DNA from: Leptospiraceae bacterium | GTDB lineage: Bacteria; Spirochaetota; Leptospiria; Turneriellales; Turneriellaceae | DNA: 64,000 nucleotides | Direction of reading: 5' to 3' | Assembly (NCBI GenBank): GCA_025055765.1 | Contig: JANWWS010000049.1 | Coordinates: 1 to 64,000 of the forward strand | Shown here: positions 34,326-42,191 of the stretch, piece after piece | How positions within the stretch are numbered: the stretch's first letter is position 1 | Layout: each line of letters begins with the position of its first letter | The notes under the pieces: model-generated | The model's input: the letters and a program-made list of their open reading frames with translations, nothing else | The model's database searches: none | Told to the model about the DNA's origin: nothing | Made by a program: the position numbers and the translations under genes

Positions 34326-35181
34326 GGAGCTTTAGGCGGTGGGCATAGCGCACCCTGTCGGGAACAGGTCTTAGATTCTTAACAATGCCAAGCCAAGAGA
34401 GTACCTTTAATAAGTAATAGGTAAGGTCAATTTCATACCAAAACCACCCCATACGGGCGCTATGTGGGTAAAAGTGATGGTTGTTATGCCAACCCTCTCC
34501 CATGGTGGTGAGAGCCAAGAACCAATGGTTGCGCGAATTATCCCCTGTTTCATAACGTTTCTTACCAAGAACATGGGTTAGGGAATTTATGGTAAAGGTG
34601 GAGTGATAAAGAATGATCGTACTCAAGAAAAAGCCAATCCATAGGGCGGAAAACCCGCCTATGAGCCAAACGGTAAAACCGACTACCCAAGGGGGAATGA
34701 AATCATATTCATTTAAGAAGCGGATTTCGGGGTATTTGGCAAAATCCTTGATCTTTTCTGTGAGAGTTCTTTTGTAGCGCTTATCAAAAATCCAGCCAAC
34801 ATGACTGTACCAAAAACCCCTTTGTTTAGGGGAATGGGGATCTAGGGGAGTGTCGCTTAATCGATGGTGTTCTCGGTGGTGGCTTGCCCACCACAACACG
34901 CCTTTTTGACCAGAGCTTTGCGCCATGAAAGCAAAGATAAACTGCCAAAAGCGATTCAATTTAAAAGCTCGATGAGAAAAATATCGATGGTAGCCGGCGG
35001 TGATAAAAAACATGCGCACAACGTAAAGCACCACACAGATAATCCAATCTACAGGCTTTACTTGCGTAAAAAAGGCAAATAAGGGGAAAAAATGCATGAC
35101 AAGGAACATTTTTTCCCCACTGAGATGGGTGTTGAACCACGAAAACCCCTTGGTAACAAAACGCGACATGCGAGCCATCAT
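34303..35181 (-). CDS. Acyl-CoA/lipid delta-9 fatty acid desaturase
   Basis: 292 residues, integral membrane di-iron desaturase. The three His boxes are present: HRYFSH near residue 62, HHREHHRLSDTPLDPHSP near 98-115 (HxxHH), and HNNHHFYPHSARMGW near 231-245, with the expected spacing between TM helix pairs. It inserts a cis double bond, probably at delta-9, in saturated acyl chains and would adjust membrane fluidity. Two ATGs are possible at the start (35181 and 35178). Divergent from the BFD-like gene, with a shared AT-rich promoter region of about 115 bases. Confidence 0.95.
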   Translation of the reverse strand: MMARMSRFVTKGFSWFNTHLSGEKMFLVMHFFPLFAFFTQVKPVDWIICVVLYVVRMFFITAGYHRYFSHRAFKLNRFWQFIFAFMAQSSGQKGVLWWASHHREHHRLSDTPLDPHSPKQRGFWYSHVGWIFDKRYKRTLTEKIKDFAKYPEIRFLNEYDFIPPWVVGFTVWLIGGFSALWIGFFLSTIILYHSTFTINSLTHVLGKKRYETGDNSRNHWFLALTTMGEGWHNNHHFYPHSARMGWFWYEIDLTYYLLKVLSWLGIVKNLRPVPDRVRYAHRLKLLMQSNQG

Positions 35182-35310
35182 GAGCTACCTACCTGAAAAT
35201 AGGAGGCTAAACTTCCTAAGAAGTTGCAAAAATATATGATTTTTGTCCAAATTTTTTATAAAACATTGGACACAAGTAATAGATTTTTTTAAAAAGTGGA
35301 CGGGATAGTT

Positions 35311-35329
35311 GAGAATAATTATCATTCTC
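35311..35329. promoter_or_regulatory. Fur-box-like palindrome at the start of the BFD-like gene
   Basis: The 19-base sequence GAGAATAATTATCATTCTC is a near-perfect dyad and matches 15 of 19 positions of the classical Fur box. It lies immediately before the GTG at 35332 (or inside the longer reading frame). Iron-dependent repression of the ferredoxin-like gene, and possibly of the divergent desaturase gene, is inferred. Confidence 0.6.
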
Positions 35330-35331
35330 TT

Positions 35332-35520
35332 GTGATTCTGTGCCATTGTTCTCAGATCAACGAAAAAGCTTTGCTTGATTACCTAGCCCGCTATGGTTGC
35401 ACCCTGGAGGAGGCATGCCAGCATCTTGGAATTGGGCAAGGATGTCAAAAATGCGAAGAAAGCCTCCTCGAATTCCGCAAAAAGTATAGTCTCGGCTTCA
35501 AGGAGGAGGTACCTGTTTAA
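35332..35520 (+). CDS. bfd: BFD-like [2Fe-2S] protein (bacterioferritin-associated ferredoxin type)
   Basis: 62 residues from GTG 35332; a GTG at 35296 would give 74 residues but would place the Fur-like site inside the coding region. Neither start has a Shine-Dalgarno. The BFD pattern is clear: CHCSQINEKALLDYL (C-x-C) and then GCTLEEACQHLGIGQGCQKC (C-x2-C), which bind a [2Fe-2S] cluster. Bfd reduces the bacterioferritin core to mobilise iron. No bacterioferritin gene is adjacent. The 3' end overlaps the convergent lipoprotein gene by 23 bases. Confidence 0.85.
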   Translation: MILCHCSQINEKALLDYLARYGCTLEEACQHLGIGQGCQKCEESLLEFRKKYSLGFKEEVPV

Positions 35521-35953
35521 TGGCGGGCGCTGACCAGGGTTGTTGGATCCTTTCCACACGTGCTCTCACGGCAAGGTGGCTGCCAGGCATGAGCGAAAGA
35601 TCCGAAAACACACATAGGTAGCTGGCTTGAGAGGGATTTCCAGCAAAAACACGTATGCGCTCATAAAAGGGAATTTGCCCACCTGCCATAGGGCAAAAAT
35701 AAGGCGGGCGCATATTTGGTGGCTCCTTCAAAAGCTCTTCCCGCTCAAAACTCACGAAAAATCCATAGCCACTAAAACCCTCTTCCCGATTATCGCTTTG
35801 AAAACTTATCTCATAACCCCCCTGGCTAGCCATGATTTGAAGATCAACGGGTGATTGGATAATTTCGTAGAGCTGAAAGACTTCACTTGCGCAGTATGAG
35901 CACAAAAGGAGTAAACTCAATAGCCAATAGCGACCACTAATAAAAAAGGGCAT
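35498..35953 (-). CDS. Lipoprotein of unknown function
   Basis: 151 residues. The leader MPFFISGRYWLLSLLLLCSYCASE holds two possible lipobox cysteines (near 18 and 21). The mature part resembles a fibronectin-type or other beta-sandwich, with VDLQIMASQGGYEISFQSDN and HLAVRARVERIQQPWSAPAI near the end. Both are typical of lipoproteins seen beside transporters, but I recognise no family. It overlaps the upstream NSS transporter gene by 17 bases, so it is co-transcribed with it. Confidence 0.8.
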   Translation of the reverse strand: MPFFISGRYWLLSLLLLCSYCASEVFQLYEIIQSPVDLQIMASQGGYEISFQSDNREEGFSGYGFFVSFEREELLKEPPNMRPPYFCPMAGGQIPFYERIRVFAGNPSQASYLCVFSDLSLMPGSHLAVRARVERIQQPWSAPAIKQVPPP

Positions 35954-37562
35954 AAACTAAATGGCCAGCAACCAAAAGCATTAGGAAAGGCGTTAAGTAA
36001 CGCATGGAAAACTTGTAAAAATAAAACAACCAAAGGGGATAGTGGAAAGCAGTAAATTCCGCCTTAAGCAATTCCGGCTGCACCCGATATCCGATAAAAA
36101 GAGTAATAAAGAAACCTCCCAAAGGCAAAAAGAGGTTACTTGCTATGCGGTCAGCCCAAGTTAAGAATTGATCTACACTTAGCGCAGAGGGAATACCCAA
36201 CAAAAAGGCCGAGAAGAACACGAGGCTTGTGGCTTTGGCACGCGAGTATTTCCATTCATCGACAAGATAGCTAACGGGCACTTCCATGAGAGAAATGGAA
36301 GAAGTAAGTGCTGCAATAAAAACCAAGAGGTAAAAAAGAAGGGTTAGAAAACCACCAAGGGGAAATTTTTGCAACTCGAGAGGCAAGGTGGTAAACAAAA
36401 TACCAATGCCCTGACTTGGACTCATCCCATAGACAAAGATAATAGGGAAGATCATGAGACAGGCCATTAAGGCAATAAGAGTATCCATCACCACTACCCA
36501 AATAGCATCACGGATAACGTCACTGCTCTTACTCATATAAGAACCATAGGTCATCATAGCACCCATACCTAAGGAGAGAGTGAAGAAGGCATGGCCCAGC
36601 GCTTCTAAAATAGAGTTGGGCTTTAGCTTTTTGGGCTCTCCCGAGAGCATAAAGCGTACGGCTTCCTGCTCTTTGTCGAGCATTAGTGAATTTACCATAA
36701 GAATTAGCACAAGCAAAAAGAGGAGGGGCATGAAGACCCGAACGGATCTTTCAATTCCCCCCTTAATGCCTCTAATTATTATTAAGAAGGTAAGAGCCAT
36801 GAAAACCAAATGCCAAAAGATAACACGGATTTTATTGCCAAGAAAGTTTTCAAAAAGCTGTGTTGAATAAAGGGGCAAAAGCAATTTATTTTCCCAGGAA
36901 AGGTAGTCTTTTTGCTCTTTCATTTTGGCAAAAAAATAGTTCTCCCAGTAAAGAGCACGCTTGTTTTTCTCAAGATGGGAAATTAGCTGTTCTTTGTTTA
37001 GACGCTGAAAGAGATTGGCAATCTCCTGGGCTGGGTAGCTCCCCTCTGAGATTAATCTTGCATCAAGCATTAACCTTTGTCGCTCCTCATCCGTTAGTTG
37101 GCGTCCCAAAAATTCTTTAAGAGCTTGTTTTCTAAGCTGTACCTGAGTCGCTTCTCTCTCAAGGAGCTCCTTCTTTACCTCGTAGGGAATTGCCCGAAAC
37201 TCCCCGACGAGGGCTTTTAGGCAATACTCAAGACTCCATCCGGCGACCACAGAATAATAGCTTAAAATTAAAAAAGCGCTAATTACCCCCAGAGCACCGA
37301 CATAACGGTACGAGGAGTGCGCTCCCGCAAATTTCGCAAAGGCCCCCACGGGATTTCTTTCCGAGAGCTTTCCAAGCCCTATTTCACTAATCATCATAGG
37401 AAATCCGATGAGTACAATACAGGTTAAGTAGACCAAAATAAAAAGCCCCCCTCCATTGTCGTAAGTAATATAGGGGAATTTCCAGAGATTTCCCAGACCA
37501 ATAGCAGAGCCCGATGCCGCTAAAATAAAGGCGAGCTTCCCAGACCAATGTTCACGACGCAT
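35937..37562 (-). CDS. Sodium-dependent transporter, NSS/SNF family
   Basis: 541 residues, about 11-12 TM helices. The NSS signature is at the N-terminus: SGSAIGLGNLWKFPYITYDNG near residue 15-35 in pieces (GSAIGLGNLWKFPY), with Na+ and substrate-binding residues of TM1. Later motifs are LGHAFFTLSLGMGAMMTYGSY (TM6, near 330) and TSSISLMEVPVSYLVDEW (TM8, Na2 site Ser pair). A hydrophilic charged insertion of about 100 residues lies between TM3 and TM4 (about 125-230), longer than in bacterial members such as LeuT. The substrate is an amino acid or similar compound; identity unknown. It leads an operon with a lipoprotein gene. Confidence 0.93.
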   Translation of the reverse strand: MRREHWSGKLAFILAASGSAIGLGNLWKFPYITYDNGGGLFILVYLTCIVLIGFPMMISEIGLGKLSERNPVGAFAKFAGAHSSYRYVGALGVISAFLILSYYSVVAGWSLEYCLKALVGEFRAIPYEVKKELLEREATQVQLRKQALKEFLGRQLTDEERQRLMLDARLISEGSYPAQEIANLFQRLNKEQLISHLEKNKRALYWENYFFAKMKEQKDYLSWENKLLLPLYSTQLFENFLGNKIRVIFWHLVFMALTFLIIIRGIKGGIERSVRVFMPLLFLLVLILMVNSLMLDKEQEAVRFMLSGEPKKLKPNSILEALGHAFFTLSLGMGAMMTYGSYMSKSSDVIRDAIWVVVMDTLIALMACLMIFPIIFVYGMSPSQGIGILFTTLPLELQKFPLGGFLTLLFYLLVFIAALTSSISLMEVPVSYLVDEWKYSRAKATSLVFFSAFLLGIPSALSVDQFLTWADRIASNLFLPLGGFFITLFIGYRVQPELLKAEFTAFHYPLWLFYFYKFSMRYLTPFLMLLVAGHLVYALFY

Positions 37563-37712
37563 TAGGGCTTATCGTGAAGGGCAAAAGGTTATGTCAAGAG
37601 CAAAAGGGTTGAAAGTGGCTAAACCCTGGGAAAAACGTTACTCTTTCTTGAAGTGTTCTTGACGGTTACCCCAGGCGTGGCTTTGCAAAAAATTCCCCAA
37701 CCTACCCCTGCA

Positions 37713-37735
37713 TTCCCTATGTTCGCCATAGGGAA
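37713..37735. repeat. 9-bp perfect stem-loop
   Basis: TTCCCTATG (37713-37721) and CATAGGGAA (37727-37735) pair perfectly around the loop TTCGC. It is about 150 bases upstream of the NSS transporter start on the minus strand. No run of T follows on either strand, so a terminator is unlikely; an RNA element or protein site is possible. Confidence 0.55.
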
Positions 37736-38049
37736 AGATACTCCTAGCCGCAATGCACGCCAAAAACCTCAAAAAATAGCCTCGGCCATGGTGCGTCTCA
37801 AAGCACCTTGGTACTTGCGAAAAATTTGGATACAAGAGACTAATAGCCCAAAGAGACAAGATCCAAACGAGCGCACTTCTTCCTCGCAGGGGTGGATGGT
37901 CACTGCCCAATTCTCATGCTAGCAGCTCACAAAGCTACACCTTTGGGCTTAAGAAAGCAAGCGCAAAAAAGGCTACATGAGCTCATTTTGAAGTAGACCA
38001 CAGCAAAAGTGAGAATCTCTGAAAAGACTTTTCCTCAGCAAGCGATTCT

Positions 38050-38055
38050 TATAAT
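38050..38055 (+). promoter_or_regulatory. Consensus -10 box directly before the YhaM-like gene
   Basis: TATAAT ends 6 bases before ATG 38062, so transcription starting about 7 bases downstream of it would begin at or next to the start codon and give a leaderless mRNA. The -35 region is poor. Confidence 0.4.
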
Positions 38056-38061
38056 GAGAAT

Positions 38062-39039
38062 ATGCCCCAAAAGCCCCCATTAAAAAAAGAAGAATTACCC
38101 TACATACGCGATTTGGAAACAGGCTTTCTTGAAGAGGGTTACTTTTTGCTTTATCGGTTAAACTTAGTCAAAAGCCGCCAAGATAAACCCTACTTAAGAC
38201 TTATTCTTTCTGATAAGAGCGGACTTATGCCGGCTGTATTTTTTGGAAGCCAGCGCGAGATCGAACACACTTATAAAAAACTACGTAAGGGTCAAGTTGT
38301 AAAGATCCAAGGAATTATTGAAGAATTTGCTCAGACATTGCAGATAAAGCTATACAAGATTGAACCTGCATCACCCCCACATGGAGAGCTTAGCCGTTTT
38401 TTTAAAAGAACACCTCACGACCGCCGCAAACTCCACCGTCGCATGAGAGATCTCTTAAATAGTCTCGAGCGAGAATCTCTAAAAAACCTATGCCTGAGCT
38501 TTCTCAACAACCGTGAGTTCTTGCGCCTTTTTCTCGAAGCCCCTGCCTCTCGTGTGGTACACCACGCTTATGTGGGGGGTCTTTTAGAGCACACCCTACA
38601 TGTTATGGAACTATGTGACAGCTATAGCCGTATTTTCCCTTGGGCCGAGCGGGATCTGCTCATCTCGGGAGCATTTTTGCATGATATTGGTAAAGTGGAT
38701 GAATACGAATATCTCTTTCAGGCTATCGAGCACACCTCAAAAGGGAAACTTAAGGGCCATACCCTTTTGGGTTACGAGAGACTCCAAGCAATGTTACAAC
38801 ATTATCCTCTAGAAGAGCCTCTGCGTTTAAAGGTAGAACATATCCTCCTTGCCCATCAGGGCCGCCGTATCTGGGGTGCCGTGGAGGAACCACGTTTTCT
38901 AGAAGCCTACCTAGTCCACGCAGCCGATGCAACGGACGCCTCCCAATTTATTTACTCAGAGCCCCGACGAGAAAAGCGCCAAGACCGAGAGTGGAGTGAT
39001 TATATTAGCTACCTAGGACGCGATATCTATCTCGGTTAA
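38062..39039 (+). CDS. YhaM-like 3'-5' exoribonuclease (OB fold plus HD domain)
   Basis: 325 residues. The N-terminal OB-fold (about 15-110; FLLYRLNLVKSRQDKPYLRL, KGQVVKIQGIIEEFAQTLQI) is followed by an HD phosphohydrolase-type domain with HHAYVGGLLEHTLHVMELC near 170, FLHDIGKVDEYEY near 210 (the HD pair), HTLLGYERLQ near 233 and LLAHQGRRIWG near 268. This is the architecture of B. subtilis YhaM/CBF1, which degrades RNA and DNA from the 3' end in a metal-dependent way. There is no ribosome-binding site, but a TATAAT sits 6 bases before the ATG. The 3' end overlaps the Lgt-like gene by 35 bases. Confidence 0.93.
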   Translation: MPQKPPLKKEELPYIRDLETGFLEEGYFLLYRLNLVKSRQDKPYLRLILSDKSGLMPAVFFGSQREIEHTYKKLRKGQVVKIQGIIEEFAQTLQIKLYKIEPASPPHGELSRFFKRTPHDRRKLHRRMRDLLNSLERESLKNLCLSFLNNREFLRLFLEAPASRVVHHAYVGGLLEHTLHVMELCDSYSRIFPWAERDLLISGAFLHDIGKVDEYEYLFQAIEHTSKGKLKGHTLLGYERLQAMLQHYPLEEPLRLKVEHILLAHQGRRIWGAVEEPRFLEAYLVHAADATDASQFIYSEPRREKRQDREWSDYISYLGRDIYLG

Positions 39040-39784
39040 GAAAAAGAAGCCCCAAAGCGAGAACAAAAAGAAGCAAAGAGACAATCTGGGCTTGACTAAG
39101 ACCTCCGTAAATTCTGGGGTTCAGGCGTAGAAATTCCACATAATAGCGAAATAGGGCATGCAATAGGAGGTATCGTAGGAAAAGCTCGCCAGCTCTTTGG
39201 AGTTTTTGCCCCAAATAGGCTAGAGCATAGGCGAGCAGAGACAAAATCGCCTCCCAAAGAGGGGTGTTGAAGACCCGGAGGTTAGGATTTCCATACCGCT
39301 GAACAAGGGACTGCCAGTTCGCCACCCCATGAGGGAAGGCGTGGCAAAGTGGTTCCCCCAAGAAAGGGGGGCATGGAATTCCATAACAGCCATCCCCAGA
39401 GAAAAAGCAACCCAGCCTCCCCATCGCATAGCCAAAAGCTAAGGAGGGTGTTAGCTTATCGGACAATTGCCATAAGAGCTCAGGTCCAGGCCTTAGGTAA
39501 AGAAGGAGGACCACGGCAGCCAAGAGAAACCCGCCGTACCAATTAAGGCCATGACTAGCCCCCCAGGCATGGTAGGGCTTCTCCAGTTCATAAAAGAGCT
39601 GGGCACCCAGGTATCCAGATATCGCAGAAAGCAGAAGAGCGCTTTCAGCAAAAAGGGGTGGCAGAGGTAGGTTTTTTACATAGAATTTTGCGTAGACATA
39701 GACTAGTAGGAAAGCCAGGGCGAGAAAAAAACCATAGATTGGCACATCTAGTTGAAAGAATGGGGTATAACCCAGTTGCCACAT
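39005..39784 (-). CDS. Lgt-family membrane protein, divergent from canonical prolipoprotein diacylglyceryl transferase
   Basis: 259 residues with about seven TM helices. The fold signature of Lgt is visible: ASHGLNWYGGFLLA near 80-93, SLAFGYAMGRLGCFFSGDGCYG near 113-134 in pieces (GRLGCFFSGDGCYG), and HALFRYYVEFLRLNPRIYGG near 208-228. Relative to E. coli Lgt, from memory, Arg143, Arg239 and Glu243 are kept, but His103 is Tyr, Asn146 is Cys, and Glu151 is Asp. This places the protein in a Cys-containing Lgt-like side branch, so it may not lipidate prolipoproteins. It is the last gene of the dnaN-recF operon, 17 bases after recF. Confidence 0.8.
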   Translation of the reverse strand: MWQLGYTPFFQLDVPIYGFFLALAFLLVYVYAKFYVKNLPLPPLFAESALLLSAISGYLGAQLFYELEKPYHAWGASHGLNWYGGFLLAAVVLLLYLRPGPELLWQLSDKLTPSLAFGYAMGRLGCFFSGDGCYGIPCPPFLGEPLCHAFPHGVANWQSLVQRYGNPNLRVFNTPLWEAILSLLAYALAYLGQKLQRAGELFLRYLLLHALFRYYVEFLRLNPRIYGGLSQAQIVSLLLFVLALGLLFLNRDRYRVLGS

Positions 39785-39801
39785 ACAGGAAAAATCCCCA
39801 T

Positions 39802-40962
39802 CTATGATGGTAGCTTTTCCACAACCACGGTTTTATTTTGTTCTTTTTCCTTTTTGCTTAAAGTAAAAACCTCTACCGCCATAGCTAAGTTTTTTTCCCG
39901 AAGAAAGGTGTGCATTTCACCAAGATCCGTAGTAGTAAAGAAGGCCTGTCCCACACTTTGCAGAAAGCGCACAAAGGCTTGACGGCGGCTTAGATCTAAT
40001 TCATTTAAAACATCATCTACGAGCAAAAGAGGTATTTTGTTTAGCACCTGGGTAAAATAGCTGTATTGCGCCATCTTCAAAGCCAACACGAGGGTGCGCT
40101 TTTGGCCTTGCGAAGCAATTTGCAGCAACTCTGTCTCCGGTTTTTGGGGAGGATGGAATAACAGACGGTCTCGATGAATACCCCAATTTGTCTTTTTGGT
40201 CTTTAGGTCATACTCAAAACCCTTCTCCAGGGTTTTGAGGTATTGCATCGGTTCATCCCCCTCAGGAATAGAGGGTTGGTAGGTCATTTCCCAATTATCT
40301 TGGCCATTAGAGATAAAATGCAGGTAGTTTTTCAGGTTTGGTAAATAGTTTTGTACAAATTCTCGCCGCTTTTGTATGAGTATTGCTCCAAGACGGGCAA
40401 GCTCTTCATCCAGAGCGCGGTACATCAGGGGATCTCGAATGAGCCTTTGGAGGAGGGCATTGCGTTGCTTTAAAACACGCTGGTATTTTTGTAGAGATTC
40501 GAGATACAGTGGCATTAAGGTAGAAAGTACTATGTCTAAAAAGCGTCGGCGCTCTTGAGGCCCACCTTGCACGATTTCCAGATCTTCGGGCGAGAAAACA
40601 ACTAAAGGAAGTCGACCCATATAGTCGGCCAGCTTTGTCACTTTCTCGCGATTTACAAGAAGGCGGCGACCTTGCTTAAGTCCGTAGGCTGCATGCAAAT
40701 GGAGGTTTTGGCTGTCCTCTTTGATATCGGCGCTTACAGCATAATGTTCTTCTCCCCACCGTATGAGATCCTGGTCTTTGGCTTGGCGAAAGGAGCGCAC
40801 GAGGGCGATCACCGAGATGGCTTCTAGAATGCTGGTTTTACCCATGCCATTTTGCCCAATAAAAAAGATAATATCCCCCTCAAAATCTAAATCGAGGCTT
40901 TCAAAAACCCGAAAATTCGCTAGCTTCAGGTGTCTTACACGCAAAGCCTGGGGCTTTGACAC
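39802..40962 (-). CDS. recF: DNA repair and recombination protein RecF
   Basis: 386 residues, SMC-like ATPase that loads RecA at gaps. Visible are the N-terminal LKLANFRVFESLDLDF, Walker A IGQNGMGKTSILEAI near residue 36-49, the signature region EIVQGGPQERRRFLDIVLS near 126, and the C-terminal ATPase motifs ASQGQKRTLVLALKMAQ near 292 (signature) and IPLLLVDDVLNELD near 322 (Walker B). The ATG lies two bases after the dnaN stop codon, so the two genes form one unit. A normal full-length member. Confidence 0.97.
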   Translation of the reverse strand: MSKPQALRVRHLKLANFRVFESLDLDFEGDIIFFIGQNGMGKTSILEAISVIALVRSFRQAKDQDLIRWGEEHYAVSADIKEDSQNLHLHAAYGLKQGRRLLVNREKVTKLADYMGRLPLVVFSPEDLEIVQGGPQERRRFLDIVLSTLMPLYLESLQKYQRVLKQRNALLQRLIRDPLMYRALDEELARLGAILIQKRREFVQNYLPNLKNYLHFISNGQDNWEMTYQPSIPEGDEPMQYLKTLEKGFEYDLKTKKTNWGIHRDRLLFHPPQKPETELLQIASQGQKRTLVLALKMAQYSYFTQVLNKIPLLLVDDVLNELDLSRRQAFVRFLQSVGQAFFTTTDLGEMHTFLREKNLAMAVEVFTLSKKEKEQNKTVVVEKLPS

Positions 40963-40964
40963 CT

Positions 40965-42104
40965 TTAGAGCCTAACCGGCATGATCAGGGCCACAAAATC
41001 AGGATCCTTTATATCTCGTATAACCACAGGTTTTGCGGGATCGCTTACGCCAAATAAGAGCTCCTCACAGTCAAGACTTCGTACTACATCCATGAGAAAG
41101 CTTCCATTTAGGCCCACGAGCATTTCCTGTCCTTCGTAGGCAATGGCCAGAGAAGCTCGGGCGTCTCCCCCATCTCTTGTCGCTGCTTTGAACTCAAGAA
41201 GCCCTGATTTAATATTCATTTCAATTGTGTGACCCGGAGGCGCAGAAACGACAACTATTTGCTCGAGAGCGGAGATAAAATCTTCTCGTCGTATGCGGAA
41301 TTCAATTGGGTTTGTTGATGGTATCACTTTTTTGTACTCGGGGAAGCGACCCTCGAGTAGCCTGCTTTTCATTTCCGCATCCCCACAGCGTAAGTAAATT
41401 TCGCGTTGCTCGACGGCAAGATAAGCCGTTTCATTTTCTTCTAATACCCGCAGCATTTCCCGCAAAGCGCGGTGATGGACGACAATATCTCCCTCATGCA
41501 CAAAACGCACCGGGGTATTAAGTTTTCTCGTGATAGCCGCAAGCCTTCGTCCATCGGTGCCAACTAGGGTAAGATTATTTTCTTCAAAAATAAAACATAG
41601 GCCACTAAAGATATAGCGGTTATCCTCTTGGCTTATGCTGTACATGGTTTTGCGAATCATTTCTAAAAGAGTGTCGGAATCTATCTCGGTTAGAGTATCT
41701 TTTCGTTCTAGCTCCAATGTGGAAAACTGGTCCGCCACAATCCCCGGAATTTGATATTTAGCCGATAACTCCCCCGAACCATAAATACGCACTAAATACC
41801 CCTTTTGGCCTTCGGCCGCTACTTCTTTTTCCTCAACTTCTACAGCAATATCTTTGGAGACAATTTTCCTTGCAATGTCAAAAGAAAGTCTGGCATTTAT
41901 AAGTACCTCTCCGTTTACTGCATTTTCCACGGGGAGGCTGATACGGACAATATTTTCATTATCAGAGGCCGTAAGATATAGGGTTTTATCAGATACAGTA
42001 AGCAACACATTCGAATAAATGCTTTTACTATCGCGCGAAAGAATTATGGTATCAATTTTCGAAATAGCCTTTTCTAAGGCACTTTTTTCACAACGAAATT
42101 TCAT
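40965..42104 (-). CDS. dnaN: DNA polymerase III beta sliding clamp
   Basis: 379 residues from ATG 42104, preceded by GGGGGAAG; the frame is open further upstream. It starts MKFRCEKSALEKAISKIDTI and ends with FVALIMPVRL, the canonical PMRL-type C-terminus. Internal motifs such as YIFSGLCFIFEENNLTLVGTDGRRLA (in pieces GLCFIF and LVGTDGRRLA) and DFISALEQIVVVSAPPGHTIE match the three-domain clamp. It heads the dnaN-recF-lgt-like unit. dnaA is not adjacent; the upstream neighbour is a divergent alpha-galactosidase gene. Confidence 0.97.
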   Translation of the reverse strand: MKFRCEKSALEKAISKIDTIILSRDSKSIYSNVLLTVSDKTLYLTASDNENIVRISLPVENAVNGEVLINARLSFDIARKIVSKDIAVEVEEKEVAAEGQKGYLVRIYGSGELSAKYQIPGIVADQFSTLELERKDTLTEIDSDTLLEMIRKTMYSISQEDNRYIFSGLCFIFEENNLTLVGTDGRRLAAITRKLNTPVRFVHEGDIVVHHRALREMLRVLEENETAYLAVEQREIYLRCGDAEMKSRLLEGRFPEYKKVIPSTNPIEFRIRREDFISALEQIVVVSAPPGHTIEMNIKSGLLEFKAATRDGGDARASLAIAYEGQEMLVGLNGSFLMDVVRSLDCEELLFGVSDPAKPVVIRDIKDPDFVALIMPVRL

Positions 42105-42191
42105 GCTTCCCCCTGGTTTCTTTTCTGTGGCTAAGTGATAGAGTAAAGCAAAAAAGAGTTGCCTCAAAGCTTTTTCATGAAAAGAGAGCAC

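Larger units (their letters stand above)
37563..38061. other. 500-bp intergenic region between divergent genes, structured, no confident gene
   Basis: A plus-strand open frame from a GTG at 37653 to 37922 (89 codons) has no ribosome-binding site and no recognisable motif; a minus-strand frame over the same bases is even less convincing. A perfect 9-bp hairpin with a 5-base loop lies at 37713-37735. The right end carries a consensus TATAAT (38050-38055) only 6 bases before the ATG of the next gene. This leader could also regulate the NSS transporter gene on the minus strand. Confidence 0.45.

Noticed and set aside
37638-37910. Minus-strand 90-codon open frame in the gap before the NSS transporter
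   Set aside because: Its translation has the look of a shadow frame and there is no ribosome-binding site; the plus-strand frame over the same bases is only slightly better.
42105-42191. Origin of replication next to dnaN
   Set aside because: The short gap has no DnaA box, no AT-rich unwinding element and no dnaA gene.
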